NCBI GenBank assembly: GCA_002730795.1
Contig: PCAX01000009.1
Location: 1 to 13,321 of the forward strand
DNA: 13,321 bases
From: Chloroflexota bacterium
Lineage (GTDB): Bacteria; Chloroflexota; Dehalococcoidia; Lucifugimonadales; Lucifugimonadaceae
Reading direction: 5' to 3'
The notes beneath the pieces are model-generated. The model saw nothing but the letters and a program-made list of their open reading frames with translations, had not been told where the DNA came from and did no database searches. A program made the position numbers and the translations under genes. Position 1 is the stretch's first letter; each line of letters begins with the position of its first letter. This document shows, one piece after another, positions 1 to 6,483 of the stretch.

Positions 1-361
1 TTTGAACATACAAATTCGTCCATTGGCATCTAAATTCCAAATGATCGTTACGGACCAATATTCCTGGTAAAATGCCAGCCTCACATAAAATTTGAAATCC
101 ATTACATATGCCAATAACTGGTTTGCCTTTGGCGGAAAATGTTTTTATTGATTCCATGATAGGAGAAAATTTAGCTATAGCCCCGCACCTTAGATAGTCT
201 CCATACGAAAAACCACCTGGCAAAACGATGCAATCGTAACTATCAATGTCGCGTTCCGTATGCCAGATATAACTTGATTCATATCCCAAAACTCTAGATA
301 GAGCGTTGTAAGTGTCTTTATCACTCCAAGTCCCCGGGAAAACAATTATTCCGAATTTCAT
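1..361 (-). CDS. purQ: Phosphoribosylformylglycinamidine synthase subunit PurQ (partial, N-terminal 120 residues)
   Basis: PurQ is the glutaminase subunit of FGAM synthase in de novo purine synthesis. It hydrolyses glutamine and passes ammonia to PurL. I translated the minus strand from the ATG at 361: the protein starts MKFGIIVFPGTWSDKD and has the glycine-rich LPGGFSYGDYLRCG segment at about residues 47-60. The class I amidotransferase nucleophile elbow is GICNG, with the catalytic cysteine at residue 86, followed by FQILCEAGILPG. The reading frame stays open to the window edge. The family is about 220-230 residues, so roughly half is missing, including the catalytic His/Glu. There is no purS or purL in the visible sequence. 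The start is supported by homology and by the TATAAT box 6 nt upstream. The small size and early cysteine fit the stand-alone PurQ of the PurS/PurQ/PurL type, not the long fused PurL. Confidence 0.95.
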   Translation of the reverse strand, partial: MKFGIIVFPGTWSDKDTYNALSRVLGYESSYIWHTERDIDSYDCIVLPGGFSYGDYLRCGAIAKFSPIMESIKTFSAKGKPVIGICNGFQILCEAGILPGILVRNDHLEFRCQWTNLYVQ

Positions 362-367
362 ATGTTA

Positions 368-373
368 ATTATA
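368..373 (-). promoter_or_regulatory. Candidate purQ -10 box (TATAAT), leaderless arrangement
   Basis: On the minus strand a perfect TATAAT is followed by six bases (TAACAT) and then the purQ ATG at 361. A transcription start 6-8 nt after the -10 box would fall on or beside the A of the ATG, giving a leaderless mRNA. No convincing -35 box is visible. The -35 position falls inside the arm of the terminator hairpin at 385-421, so transcription from upstream would be cut off just before this box. The promoter call is inference from the motif and its spacing. Confidence 0.5.
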
Positions 374-384
374 TTGTCCCGCAT

Positions 385-421
385 AAAACAAAAGCTCCGA
401 ATTTGTCGGAGCTTTTGTTTT
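385..421 (-). terminator. Rho-independent terminator after rpsU
   Basis: Bases 385-400 and 406-421 form a perfect 16-bp inverted repeat around a 5-nt loop (ATTTG on the plus strand). The core is AGCTCCGA/TCGGAGCT, flanked by A- and T-rich ends. Read on the minus strand it lies 27 nt beyond the rpsU stop, and the stem ends in a U-rich run (CTTTTGTTTTA). The outer A/T-rich stem makes it nearly symmetrical, so it could stop transcription from either side. It separates the rpsU/gltX unit from purQ. Confidence 0.85.
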
Positions 422-447
422 AGTTTGATATTGAGAATAGTTGGGGT

Positions 448-642
448 TCAACTGAATTTACTGGTTGTCTTTAAACTTTTCCTAAGTTTTGCCGCAGCTT
501 TCTTTTTCCTAACAACACTTGGTGGTTCAAAGTGTTCGCGTCTTCTTATTTCAGGAATAATAGATTCGTGTTGGACCTTTTTGGTGAATCTCCTAAGAAA
601 CCCCTCAAAGCTTTCACCTTCGTTGATTTTAATTTCTACCAA
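448..642 (-). CDS. rpsU: Small ribosomal subunit protein bS21
   Basis: This 64-residue basic protein has the bS21 pattern: an N-terminal strand (VEIKINEGESFEGFLRRF), a helix, then IPEIRRREHFEPPS and a lysine/arginine-rich tail that contacts 16S rRNA. bS21 sits on the 30S platform beside the anti-Shine-Dalgarno end of 16S rRNA and aids initiation. The start is TTG at 642. It is fixed by an in-frame TAA at 658-660, only 15 nt further upstream, and the conserved MVE begins exactly there. Only a weak GGGA about 11 nt upstream resembles a ribosome site. The gene is 70 nt downstream of gltX and ends before the hairpin at 385-421. A possible AT-rich -10 (TACACT or TATAAA) lies at 677-687 on the minus strand without a clear -35, so it may have its own promoter. 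Confidence 0.93.
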   Translation of the reverse strand: MVEIKINEGESFEGFLRRFTKKVQHESIIPEIRRREHFEPPSVVRKKKAAAKLRKSLKTTSKFS

Positions 643-712
643 ATTCTTTGAATCCCGTTAATTTATTTTTTGCTTTTTTATAGTGTAACCATTCTAACAA
701 AAAATATCTAAA

Positions 713-2209
713 TCATTTCTCCAACATATCTATGGCGTTTTTGATTCTTTGGAAACTTTTTTCTTTTCCTAGGATTTCTAACGTTTCGAACAATGGGGGA
801 GCTATTCGTTTACCCGTGACTGATATTCTGATAGGAGAGAACATTTGACCAGGTTTTAAGTTTAATTTTTCCGCTTGTAATCGAAAAATGTTTTCTAAAC
901 ACTGGGCTGAAAAATCTTTAGCATTTTTTATCAAATTTAGTGAGGCGTATAAACATTTTACTGTTGAGGCAGTGTCCATGGTTTTTGGGACTAGTTCATC
1001 GATTTTAGGGCAAACGCTCTCTAAATAAAAAAAATCGATCAATTCCTTTACATCTAACAAAGTTTTTAAACGTTCGCGGATGTGAGGAACGATTTTTATA
1101 AGTAAATTACTGTTTATGGGTCTTTCGATGGTATCCGAAAACCCACCATCTTTTTCGGGTTTTTCCAAATACGGTAGGATTCGTTGAGCTAAGTTAGTTG
1201 TCGATAAGCTACGTATGTAAATCCCGTTCATCCATTCTAGTTTTTCTGGGTCAAATACAGCAGGGGATTCAGAAATACGATTTATAGTAAAACGTTTGAC
1301 TATTTCTGATTTATCCATAATTTCCGTATCATCTCCAGGAGACCATCCCAGTAAAACCAAATAGTTAAAAAGCGCTTCTGGTAAATATCCCTCATCCCGA
1401 TATTCCAAAACGGATTTTGCTCCGTGTCGTTTCGATAATTTTGATTTGTCTTTTCCAAAAATAAGAGGGACGTGAACGTATTTAGGTGGTTTTATATTTA
1501 ATGCTGTTTGAATTAATTGGTGCTTCGGAGTACTTGGTATCCATTCTTCTCCTCTTATAACGTGTGTAATTCCCATTTCGAAGTCGTCCACTATGTGTGC
1601 TAAGTGATAAGTTGGCATACCATCGGATTTTAATATTACAAAGTCGTCAATTTCTGACAAATTAAAAGAAATTTTTCCTCGCACCTCGTCATAAAATTCC
1701 AGATTACCGGTTTTTGGGGCCTTAAAGCGGATAACTATGGGCAAACCTTTATCTCTCGAATTTGAAATATCTTTTTCTGACCTAAAACGTCCTCTTCCAT
1801 CATAACGGGGAGGTTCGCCGTTGGCTTTTTGACGTTTTCGTAAGGCTTCTAATTCTCCGGGTGTGGTATCGTCGTAATATGCATGCCCAGATTTTACAAG
1901 TTTTTCTGCGGCTTCTACGTAAAAGTGTTTCCGCTTTGACTGTACGTATGGAGAATTAATTCCTGTTTTATCTGGACCTTGGTCCCAATCGAGTCCTAGC
2001 CATTGAAGCGAATCAAATATGGATTGTTCAGAGTGTGGATCATACCTTGATCGATCCGTGTCTTCAATTCTCACAATGAACTGACCATTTTTTGATTTTG
2101 AATATATCCAATCAAAAATTGCAGTTCGTATATTTCCTATATGTGGGATACCCGTAGGACTTGGCGCATACCTCACATTTACTTGTTCAATTTTTTTAGA
2201 TTCTACCAT
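713..2209 (-). CDS. gltX: Glutamyl-tRNA synthetase
   Basis: This class I aminoacyl-tRNA synthetase charges tRNA-Glu with glutamate. It has 498 residues, in the normal range. The HIGH-type motif is PSPTGIPHIGN (residues 16-26) and the KMSKS-type motif is KLSKRHG (257-263). Other GluRS hallmarks are RIEDTD (47-52) and YHLAHIVDDFEMGITHVIRGEEW near 201-223. The region near residues 107-140 (AYYDDTT and after) has no cysteines, so there is no zinc knuckle of the E. coli kind. The C-terminal helical anticodon-binding domain is present. No GlnRS or GatCAB gene is in view, so I cannot tell from here whether it is discriminating. It starts 12 nt after the rluD stop with no obvious Shine-Dalgarno sequence, and is probably co-transcribed with lspA and rluD. 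Confidence 0.97.
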   Translation of the reverse strand: MVESKKIEQVNVRYAPSPTGIPHIGNIRTAIFDWIYSKSKNGQFIVRIEDTDRSRYDPHSEQSIFDSLQWLGLDWDQGPDKTGINSPYVQSKRKHFYVEAAEKLVKSGHAYYDDTTPGELEALRKRQKANGEPPRYDGRGRFRSEKDISNSRDKGLPIVIRFKAPKTGNLEFYDEVRGKISFNLSEIDDFVILKSDGMPTYHLAHIVDDFEMGITHVIRGEEWIPSTPKHQLIQTALNIKPPKYVHVPLIFGKDKSKLSKRHGAKSVLEYRDEGYLPEALFNYLVLLGWSPGDDTEIMDKSEIVKRFTINRISESPAVFDPEKLEWMNGIYIRSLSTTNLAQRILPYLEKPEKDGGFSDTIERPINSNLLIKIVPHIRERLKTLLDVKELIDFFYLESVCPKIDELVPKTMDTASTVKCLYASLNLIKNAKDFSAQCLENIFRLQAEKLNLKPGQMFSPIRISVTGKRIAPPLFETLEILGKEKSFQRIKNAIDMLEK

Positions 2210-2221
2210 GTTGATTTCAAT

Positions 2222-3121
2222 TTATTGTAAACAGTCAATAACTTTCGTTAAATCACTAGCTAATGGGGATTTTAAAACCATTGTCTTACCAGTTATCGGA
2301 TGATGAAATTTAATTTTATGGGCATGTAGAAACTGTCGGCTTATTACACTGTTCATATACCCATTCCCATATTTTCTATCTCCTATTATAGGGTGTCCTA
2401 TGCCACTGAAATGAACCCTTATCTGATGCATTCTCCCAGTTTCAGGATGTATTTCAACTAGGGATACATCATCAAATTCTTGAATGACAACGTAATTAGT
2501 AATAGATTCTTTTCCTGTATTAATTAATGCTTGTTTAACAGGATTTTTTGGATTCCGGCCTATTGGAGCATCTATAATTCCCTTTTGCTCCAAAAGCTTT
2601 CCAAATACTAAAGCTACGTAATATTTTAGTATTTCCCTTTGCTTGAACATTTTTTGTAGTTTATTGTAAGCCGAGGATTCAAGGGCAATTATCATCAACC
2701 CAGAAGTATCCTTATCTAACCGATGAACTATTCCGTTTCTACCTCTTTCTCCGATTTTATGTATTTCCGGGAAATCAACTACAAGTTTATCTGCTAGCGT
2801 ATTACTACTATGTTTTGTTCCGTGGTGAACTGTTAAACCGGACGGTTTTTCTATAACGAGAATATGTTCATCTTTGTATATTATCGACAGGTTGTCATAA
2901 GAAATTTTTTCGCAAATGTTTCCTTTAATGGTTTTGGAGATTTTTATTTCAAAACCGGATTTTACATTAAATGCGGGTTTGAAAATAATTTTTCCGTTAA
3001 CTGAAACTTGACCTGACTTGATGAGATGTTTGGATTCTGACCGGGTTAGATCTTGAGATTGGGCAATATAGTTGTCGAGTCTTTTTTCTGAATTAGTGGG
3101 ATCTACGGTGATTACAAGCAT
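2222..3121 (-). CDS. rluD: RluA-family 23S rRNA pseudouridine synthase (RluD-like)
   Basis: The protein of 299 residues isomerises uridine to pseudouridine in RNA, most likely large-subunit rRNA. An S4 RNA-binding domain spans about residues 12-60 (KRLDNYIA ... LIKSGQVSVNGK). The catalytic domain begins at IIYKDEHILVIEKPSGLTVH. The RluA-family signature GIVHRLDKDTSGL places the catalytic aspartate at residue 136, and GRMHQIRVH is the downstream conserved segment. The S4 domain plus length match RluC/RluD-type enzymes, so the exact target (the 1911-1917 loop or another site) is inference. It lies 4 nt after the lspA stop. The lspA-rluD pairing is a common bacterial gene order and supports the call. 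No ribosome-binding site is seen at the ATG. Confidence 0.92.
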   Translation of the reverse strand: MLVITVDPTNSEKRLDNYIAQSQDLTRSESKHLIKSGQVSVNGKIIFKPAFNVKSGFEIKISKTIKGNICEKISYDNLSIIYKDEHILVIEKPSGLTVHHGTKHSSNTLADKLVVDFPEIHKIGERGRNGIVHRLDKDTSGLMIIALESSAYNKLQKMFKQREILKYYVALVFGKLLEQKGIIDAPIGRNPKNPVKQALINTGKESITNYVVIQEFDDVSLVEIHPETGRMHQIRVHFSGIGHPIIGDRKYGNGYMNSVISRQFLHAHKIKFHHPITGKTMVLKSPLASDLTKVIDCLQ

Positions 3122-3125
3122 CTAT

Positions 3126-3620
3126 TTACACGTCATCAGTTTTTGAGTTTCGGTTTCGCAAGAATGTGAAATAAAATGCCATTACCGTGATCCCCATAAC
3201 TATAGAAGAATCGGCTATATTAAAAACTGGCCACCAACCAACGTCTATAAAGTCGGTCACATAACCGAGTCTAAACCTGTCTATTAAATTTCCTATTGCT
3301 CCACCCATTTGTAGACCAAATGCTAGTCTTATCAATAAGGGAGGATTTTCGAGGTATTTGTAAATGATTAATATAAATATAACGGCTATGACGGCCACTC
3401 CAGTAAGGATTGCTCCCCTATCTTGGAATAAAGAGAATGCCGCGCCCGTATTCCAGGTGTGAGTTAAACGAAAAACACCGGTTGAGGGCCAGGATTGACC
3501 AACTGGAAGATAAGCAATTATTAATAGTTTCGACAGTTGATCTGAGATTAAAGCCGTGAAAAACATCAAAGTTGGAAACGGGTCTCGGTAAATACCTTTA
3601 AAGTTTTTATGTATTTCCAT
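3126..3620 (-). CDS. lspA: Lipoprotein signal peptidase (signal peptidase II)
   Basis: LspA is an integral membrane aspartyl protease that removes the signal peptide of prolipoproteins after lipidation. The 164-residue product has four hydrophobic segments (about 17-37, 70-88, 96-113 and 138-155). Conserved motifs are SDQLSKLL near residue 27, NTGAAFSLF (57-65), GGAIGNLIDR (106-115), VTDFIDV (121-127) and FNIADSSI (133-140). The catalytic aspartates are D123 and D137 by family comparison. The N-terminal cytoplasmic tail of about 15 residues is normal. It is the first gene of the lspA-rluD-gltX unit and diverges from the threonine aldolase gene. A TATAAC box lies 5 nt before its ATG, suggesting a leaderless or near-leaderless start. 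Confidence 0.96.
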   Translation of the reverse strand: MEIHKNFKGIYRDPFPTLMFFTALISDQLSKLLIIAYLPVGQSWPSTGVFRLTHTWNTGAAFSLFQDRGAILTGVAVIAVIFILIIYKYLENPPLLIRLAFGLQMGGAIGNLIDRFRLGYVTDFIDVGWWPVFNIADSSIVMGITVMAFYFTFLRNRNSKTDDV

Positions 3621-3625
3621 TATTA

Positions 3626-3631
3626 GTTATA
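3626..3631 (-). promoter_or_regulatory. Candidate lspA -10 box (TATAAC)
   Basis: On the minus strand TATAAC is followed by TAATA and then the lspA ATG at 3620. The layout copies that of purQ, where TATAAT is followed by six bases and ATG, so initiation at or next to the start codon is likely. No good -35 match sits 16-18 nt upstream. Nothing resembling a ribosome site lies between the box and the ATG. Confidence 0.4.
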
Positions 3632-3679
3632 CAATAAATATGCACAGACAATCTCTGTGTTCTAATCTCTAATAAATAA

Positions 3680-3701
3680 TATAACACTGTACAAAAAAAA
3701 A
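3680..3701 (+). promoter_or_regulatory. Candidate -10 box and A-tract leader of the threonine aldolase gene
   Basis: TATAAC at 3680-3685 is the best plus-strand -10 match before the ATG at 3702. Seven bases further on, at 3693, begins a run of ten adenines that includes the A of the start codon. The predicted leader is therefore about nine A residues with no Shine-Dalgarno sequence. The -35 region is poor. This is a motif-based prediction. Confidence 0.35.
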
Positions 3702-4751
3702 ATGCTAAAAATAGATCTTAGGAGTGATACCGTCACCCATCCAACCCGCGAAATGCGTAAGGCTATGTATGAGGCAGAGCTGGGTGATGATGTTTACGGT
3801 GATGACCCAACGACTAATGCCCTGCAAGAAGAGGCTGCTGAACTATTGGGTAAGGAAGCTGCGTTATTAGTTGCATCTGGGACACAAGGTAATTTAGTTT
3901 CCCTATTATCGTGGGCTACTCGTGGTGATGAAGTTTTGGTTGGGGATCAAAGTCATATTTTTCTAAATGAAGCTGGAGGTGCTTCTGCCTTAGGTGGATT
4001 AGTTTTATATCCCATACAAACGAATCAAGATGGTTTTTTTTCTGAAGATGTCATAAGCCAATCAATCAAACCCCGTGATTACCATAAGGCGCCCAGTAAA
4101 TTATTGTGTTTGGAAAACACTCATAATTCTACTAGTGGTAGAGTTCTTATTCCCAATGAAATAGATTCGATGGTTTCAGTTGCGAAAAACCATGAGATGA
4201 ATGTTCACATGGATGGTGCGAGGCTTTTTAATGCGGTCGTTTACCTAGGAATTAACCCGATAGAAATGTTATCTACGATTGACTCCGTAACGTTTTGCCT
4301 TTCTAAAGGCCTTTCTTGTCCCATAGGAAGTATAGTGGCTGGAGATAAGGATTTTATTGACAGGGCTAATCGATGGAGAAAAATGCTTGGATCTGGTATG
4401 CGCCAAGTGGGAGTTATAGCGGCAGCAGGTCGAGTCGCTATCAGAACCATGATACAGAGGCTTGAAGAAGATCACGTTAATGCTAAGAAATTGGCTTACG
4501 GTCTAGCTAACATATCGGGTTTAACTATTGACGCTGACAGAATTCAAACAAACATCGTAAGATTTCAAGTTCCCACTGGAAAGGGCGGGATCATAACTGA
4601 ACAACTATATGATAGTGGTATTTACGTTAACAAAGGGGTTGATGATTTAAGGATGGTAACACACCGAAGCATTTCGAACGAAGATATCGACTTTACACTT
4701 TTAAGTATGGAAAAGATAATGGGATTAGTGATAGCAGGAAATGATCGTTAA
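3702..4751 (+). CDS. ltaE: Low-specificity L-threonine aldolase (PLP-dependent)
   Basis: This fold-type I PLP enzyme cleaves L-threonine or L-allo-threonine to glycine and acetaldehyde, and may act on other beta-hydroxy amino acids. It has 349 residues, typical for the family. The N-terminal signature IDLRSDTVTHP is followed by GDDVYGDDPT (28-37), ASGTQGN (58-64), and H85 in DQSHIFLNEAGG, the histidine that stacks on the cofactor. D171 in HMDGARLFN binds the pyridine nitrogen, and the Schiff-base lysine is K202 in CLSKGLSCPIGS. All key residues are intact. The gene is a single-gene plus-strand unit between two minus-strand operons, diverging from lspA (81 nt apart) and sharing stop-codon bases with rarA. 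Stereospecificity (L, L-allo or low specificity) cannot be read from the sequence. Confidence 0.95.
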   Translation: MLKIDLRSDTVTHPTREMRKAMYEAELGDDVYGDDPTTNALQEEAAELLGKEAALLVASGTQGNLVSLLSWATRGDEVLVGDQSHIFLNEAGGASALGGLVLYPIQTNQDGFFSEDVISQSIKPRDYHKAPSKLLCLENTHNSTSGRVLIPNEIDSMVSVAKNHEMNVHMDGARLFNAVVYLGINPIEMLSTIDSVTFCLSKGLSCPIGSIVAGDKDFIDRANRWRKMLGSGMRQVGVIAAAGRVAIRTMIQRLEEDHVNAKKLAYGLANISGLTIDADRIQTNIVRFQVPTGKGGIITEQLYDSGIYVNKGVDDLRMVTHRSISNEDIDFTLLSMEKIMGLVIAGNDR

Positions 4752-6070
4752 TTCTCGTACTTGTTATTCCAAAGGGTATTAAGCCTTTTGTTGATTTGTT
4801 TTTCGCTCCCTGTTGTACCTGGAACATAAAAACGATGGTTAGACATTTTTTTAGGTAGATTTGTGGTTTGAATAAAGTTACCTGGATAATTGTGTGAATA
4901 TTTGTACCCGTCCGAATTTCCTAATTTTTTCATAAAATCGTTTGGAGCATTTTTTAGGTGTTTGGGTATATCAAAATCTTGGTTTGACGCCACAAATTCC
5001 ATGGCTTTATTTATGGCATTATACGCTGAGTTACTTTTGGGGCATGAAGCCAAAAATATTGTTGCTTCCGCTAGGGGTATTCTTCCCTCGGGCATCCCTA
5101 TAAAAGAAACAGCTTGTTGAGCTGCTATGGCTACCGCTAGGGCATTTGGGTTGGCTAATCCTATGTCCTCAGCTGACGATATTACAAGACGTCTGGCAAT
5201 AAAAAGAGGATCTTCGCCGGCATTTATCATTCTTGCAAGGTAATATATAGCAGCATCGGGGTCTGAACTTCTAATTGATTTTATGAATGCTGAAATTGAA
5301 TCATAATGGGCGTCTCCTGATCGATCGTATTTAGTAGTCCGTTCCAAAGCATCATTTATTCCCGAAATAGTTATATTGCTACTATTATTGTTAAGATTAT
5401 TTATTATTGCGAATTCTAATGTGTTAAGAAGTATCCGTGCATCGCCATTAGACATTTTTGCCAAGTGTTTTTTCGTCGCATTATTCATATCCACGTTAAA
5501 GTCTCCCATGCCAGAGATATGATCATGTAATGCTCTATCTATGACACGTAATAGGTCTGTTTCTGATAGTGGATTGAGAGTGAAAGTTCTTGTCCTAGAT
5601 AATAGGGGATTTATTATGGTAAATGAGGGATTTTCCGTAGTAGCTCCTATTAGTGTTATAACACCGTCTTCTATTCCCGACAGAAGTGAATCCTGTTGGG
5701 ATTTAGAAAACCTGTGTATTTCATCAATGAAAAGTATTGTTCTTTGAGATAATTCCCCCAGCCTGTATTCGGATTCGTCTATTATTTTCCTTACCTCTTT
5801 AACCCCCGACGTAACAGCAGATAGTTGTACAAAGAAGGATTGGGTTGTCGTCGATATAATTTTTGCCAATGTCGTTTTTCCGACGCCAGCTGGGCCCCAT
5901 AAGATCATTGACGGCACGTTATCTCGGTCTATAGCATTTCGTAAGGTGGTGCCTGGCTCAATCAAATGATTTTGCCCAACATATTCCTCTAGGTTGTGAG
6001 GCCTTACTCTGGTAGAAAGAGGCGAAGTTTTCTCTAAAATCTTTTTTTTATTTGCTTCGAACAGGTTCAT
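4748..6070 (-). CDS. rarA: Replication-associated recombination protein A (RarA/MgsA AAA+ ATPase)
   Basis: RarA (MgsA; WRNIP1/Mgs1 in eukaryotes) is a clamp-loader-like AAA+ ATPase that acts at stalled replication forks. The product has 440 residues, the usual size. It begins with RVRPHNLEEYVGQNHLI (22-38). Walker A is GPAGVGKT (59-66), Walker B is ILFIDEIHRF (112-121), sensor 1 is GATTENPSF (142-150), and the arginine-finger region is LLSRTRTF. The C-terminal half has the RarA-specific tetramerisation and helical region (SAFIKSIRSSDPDAAIYYLARM, then YSHNYPGNF). It starts 14 nt after the Smr-domain gene stop with no visible ribosome site, and codons 8-11 lie on an A8 run. Its TAA overlaps the TAA of the convergent threonine aldolase gene. 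No terminator is seen between them. Confidence 0.96.
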   Translation of the reverse strand: MNLFEANKKKILEKTSPLSTRVRPHNLEEYVGQNHLIEPGTTLRNAIDRDNVPSMILWGPAGVGKTTLAKIISTTTQSFFVQLSAVTSGVKEVRKIIDESEYRLGELSQRTILFIDEIHRFSKSQQDSLLSGIEDGVITLIGATTENPSFTIINPLLSRTRTFTLNPLSETDLLRVIDRALHDHISGMGDFNVDMNNATKKHLAKMSNGDARILLNTLEFAIINNLNNNSSNITISGINDALERTTKYDRSGDAHYDSISAFIKSIRSSDPDAAIYYLARMINAGEDPLFIARRLVISSAEDIGLANPNALAVAIAAQQAVSFIGMPEGRIPLAEATIFLASCPKSNSAYNAINKAMEFVASNQDFDIPKHLKNAPNDFMKKLGNSDGYKYSHNYPGNFIQTTNLPKKMSNHRFYVPGTTGSEKQINKRLNTLWNNKYEN

Positions 6071-6084
6071 TCGTTTAATTAATA

Positions 6085-6483
6085 TTAGTGATCACTTGAG
6101 TGTTGTTTTGTTAATGACCTTGGTGTTATCGAATTAGTATGTTTCCTATTGAATGGTTTGTGCCCTCCGTAATTTAATTCCGCGATAGTGGCCCCATAAC
6201 CACCTTCTGCTGGTCCAGCAGCATACCAACGCAAAACTTTAGGATTCTTTCCCAGGAATTTAATCGTTTCGGATTTTAAAATCCCTTGGCCGTGACCGTG
6301 AATAATACGGACTGTATAGAGTCCAGATTCATGAGCTGATTCAATAAATTCATTTAACTGTTTGGGTAATTGATCTGGATATAATCCATGTAAGTCGATG
6401 TTTGTTTTAATGTGGGATGGCGATCCAGTAACGATATGTGAATCCACCTTCTTCGGCCTAGGACGATGTTTCCTTTTTGGCAT
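6085..6483 (-). CDS. Smr domain protein (small MutS-related, putative nuclease)
   Basis: This 132-residue protein consists of a basic N-terminal tail (MPKRKHRPRPKK) and one Smr domain. Smr motifs are present: IDLHGLYPDQ (29-38, the LDLHG motif), VRIIHGHGQGILK (58-70, the HGxGxG motif) and AEGGYGATIAEL (92-103). Stand-alone Smr proteins and the C-terminal domain of MutS2 have nicking endonuclease or RNase activity, and in MutS2 they take part in recombination control or ribosome rescue. Which applies here is unknown. Its ATG overlaps the selA stop by one base (TAATG), and a strong purine run (GGGAGGG) in the last selA codons, about 5 nt upstream, can act as its ribosome site. It is therefore probably translationally coupled to selA. 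Confidence 0.9.
   Translation of the reverse strand: MPKRKHRPRPKKVDSHIVTGSPSHIKTNIDLHGLYPDQLPKQLNEFIESAHESGLYTVRIIHGHGQGILKSETIKFLGKNPKVLRWYAAGPAEGGYGATIAELNYGGHKPFNRKHTNSITPRSLTKQHSSDH

Noticed and set aside
362..661. Plus-strand open frame of 99 codons opposite rpsU
   Set aside because: It runs antisense through bS21 and the terminator hairpin, resembles no known protein, and bS21 on the other strand is unmistakable.
3643..3659. Inverted repeat CACAGA-CAATC-TCTGTG between lspA and ltaE
   Set aside because: A 6-bp stem with no T-run is too weak for a terminator, and one copy is not enough to call an operator, though it lies between divergent promoters.
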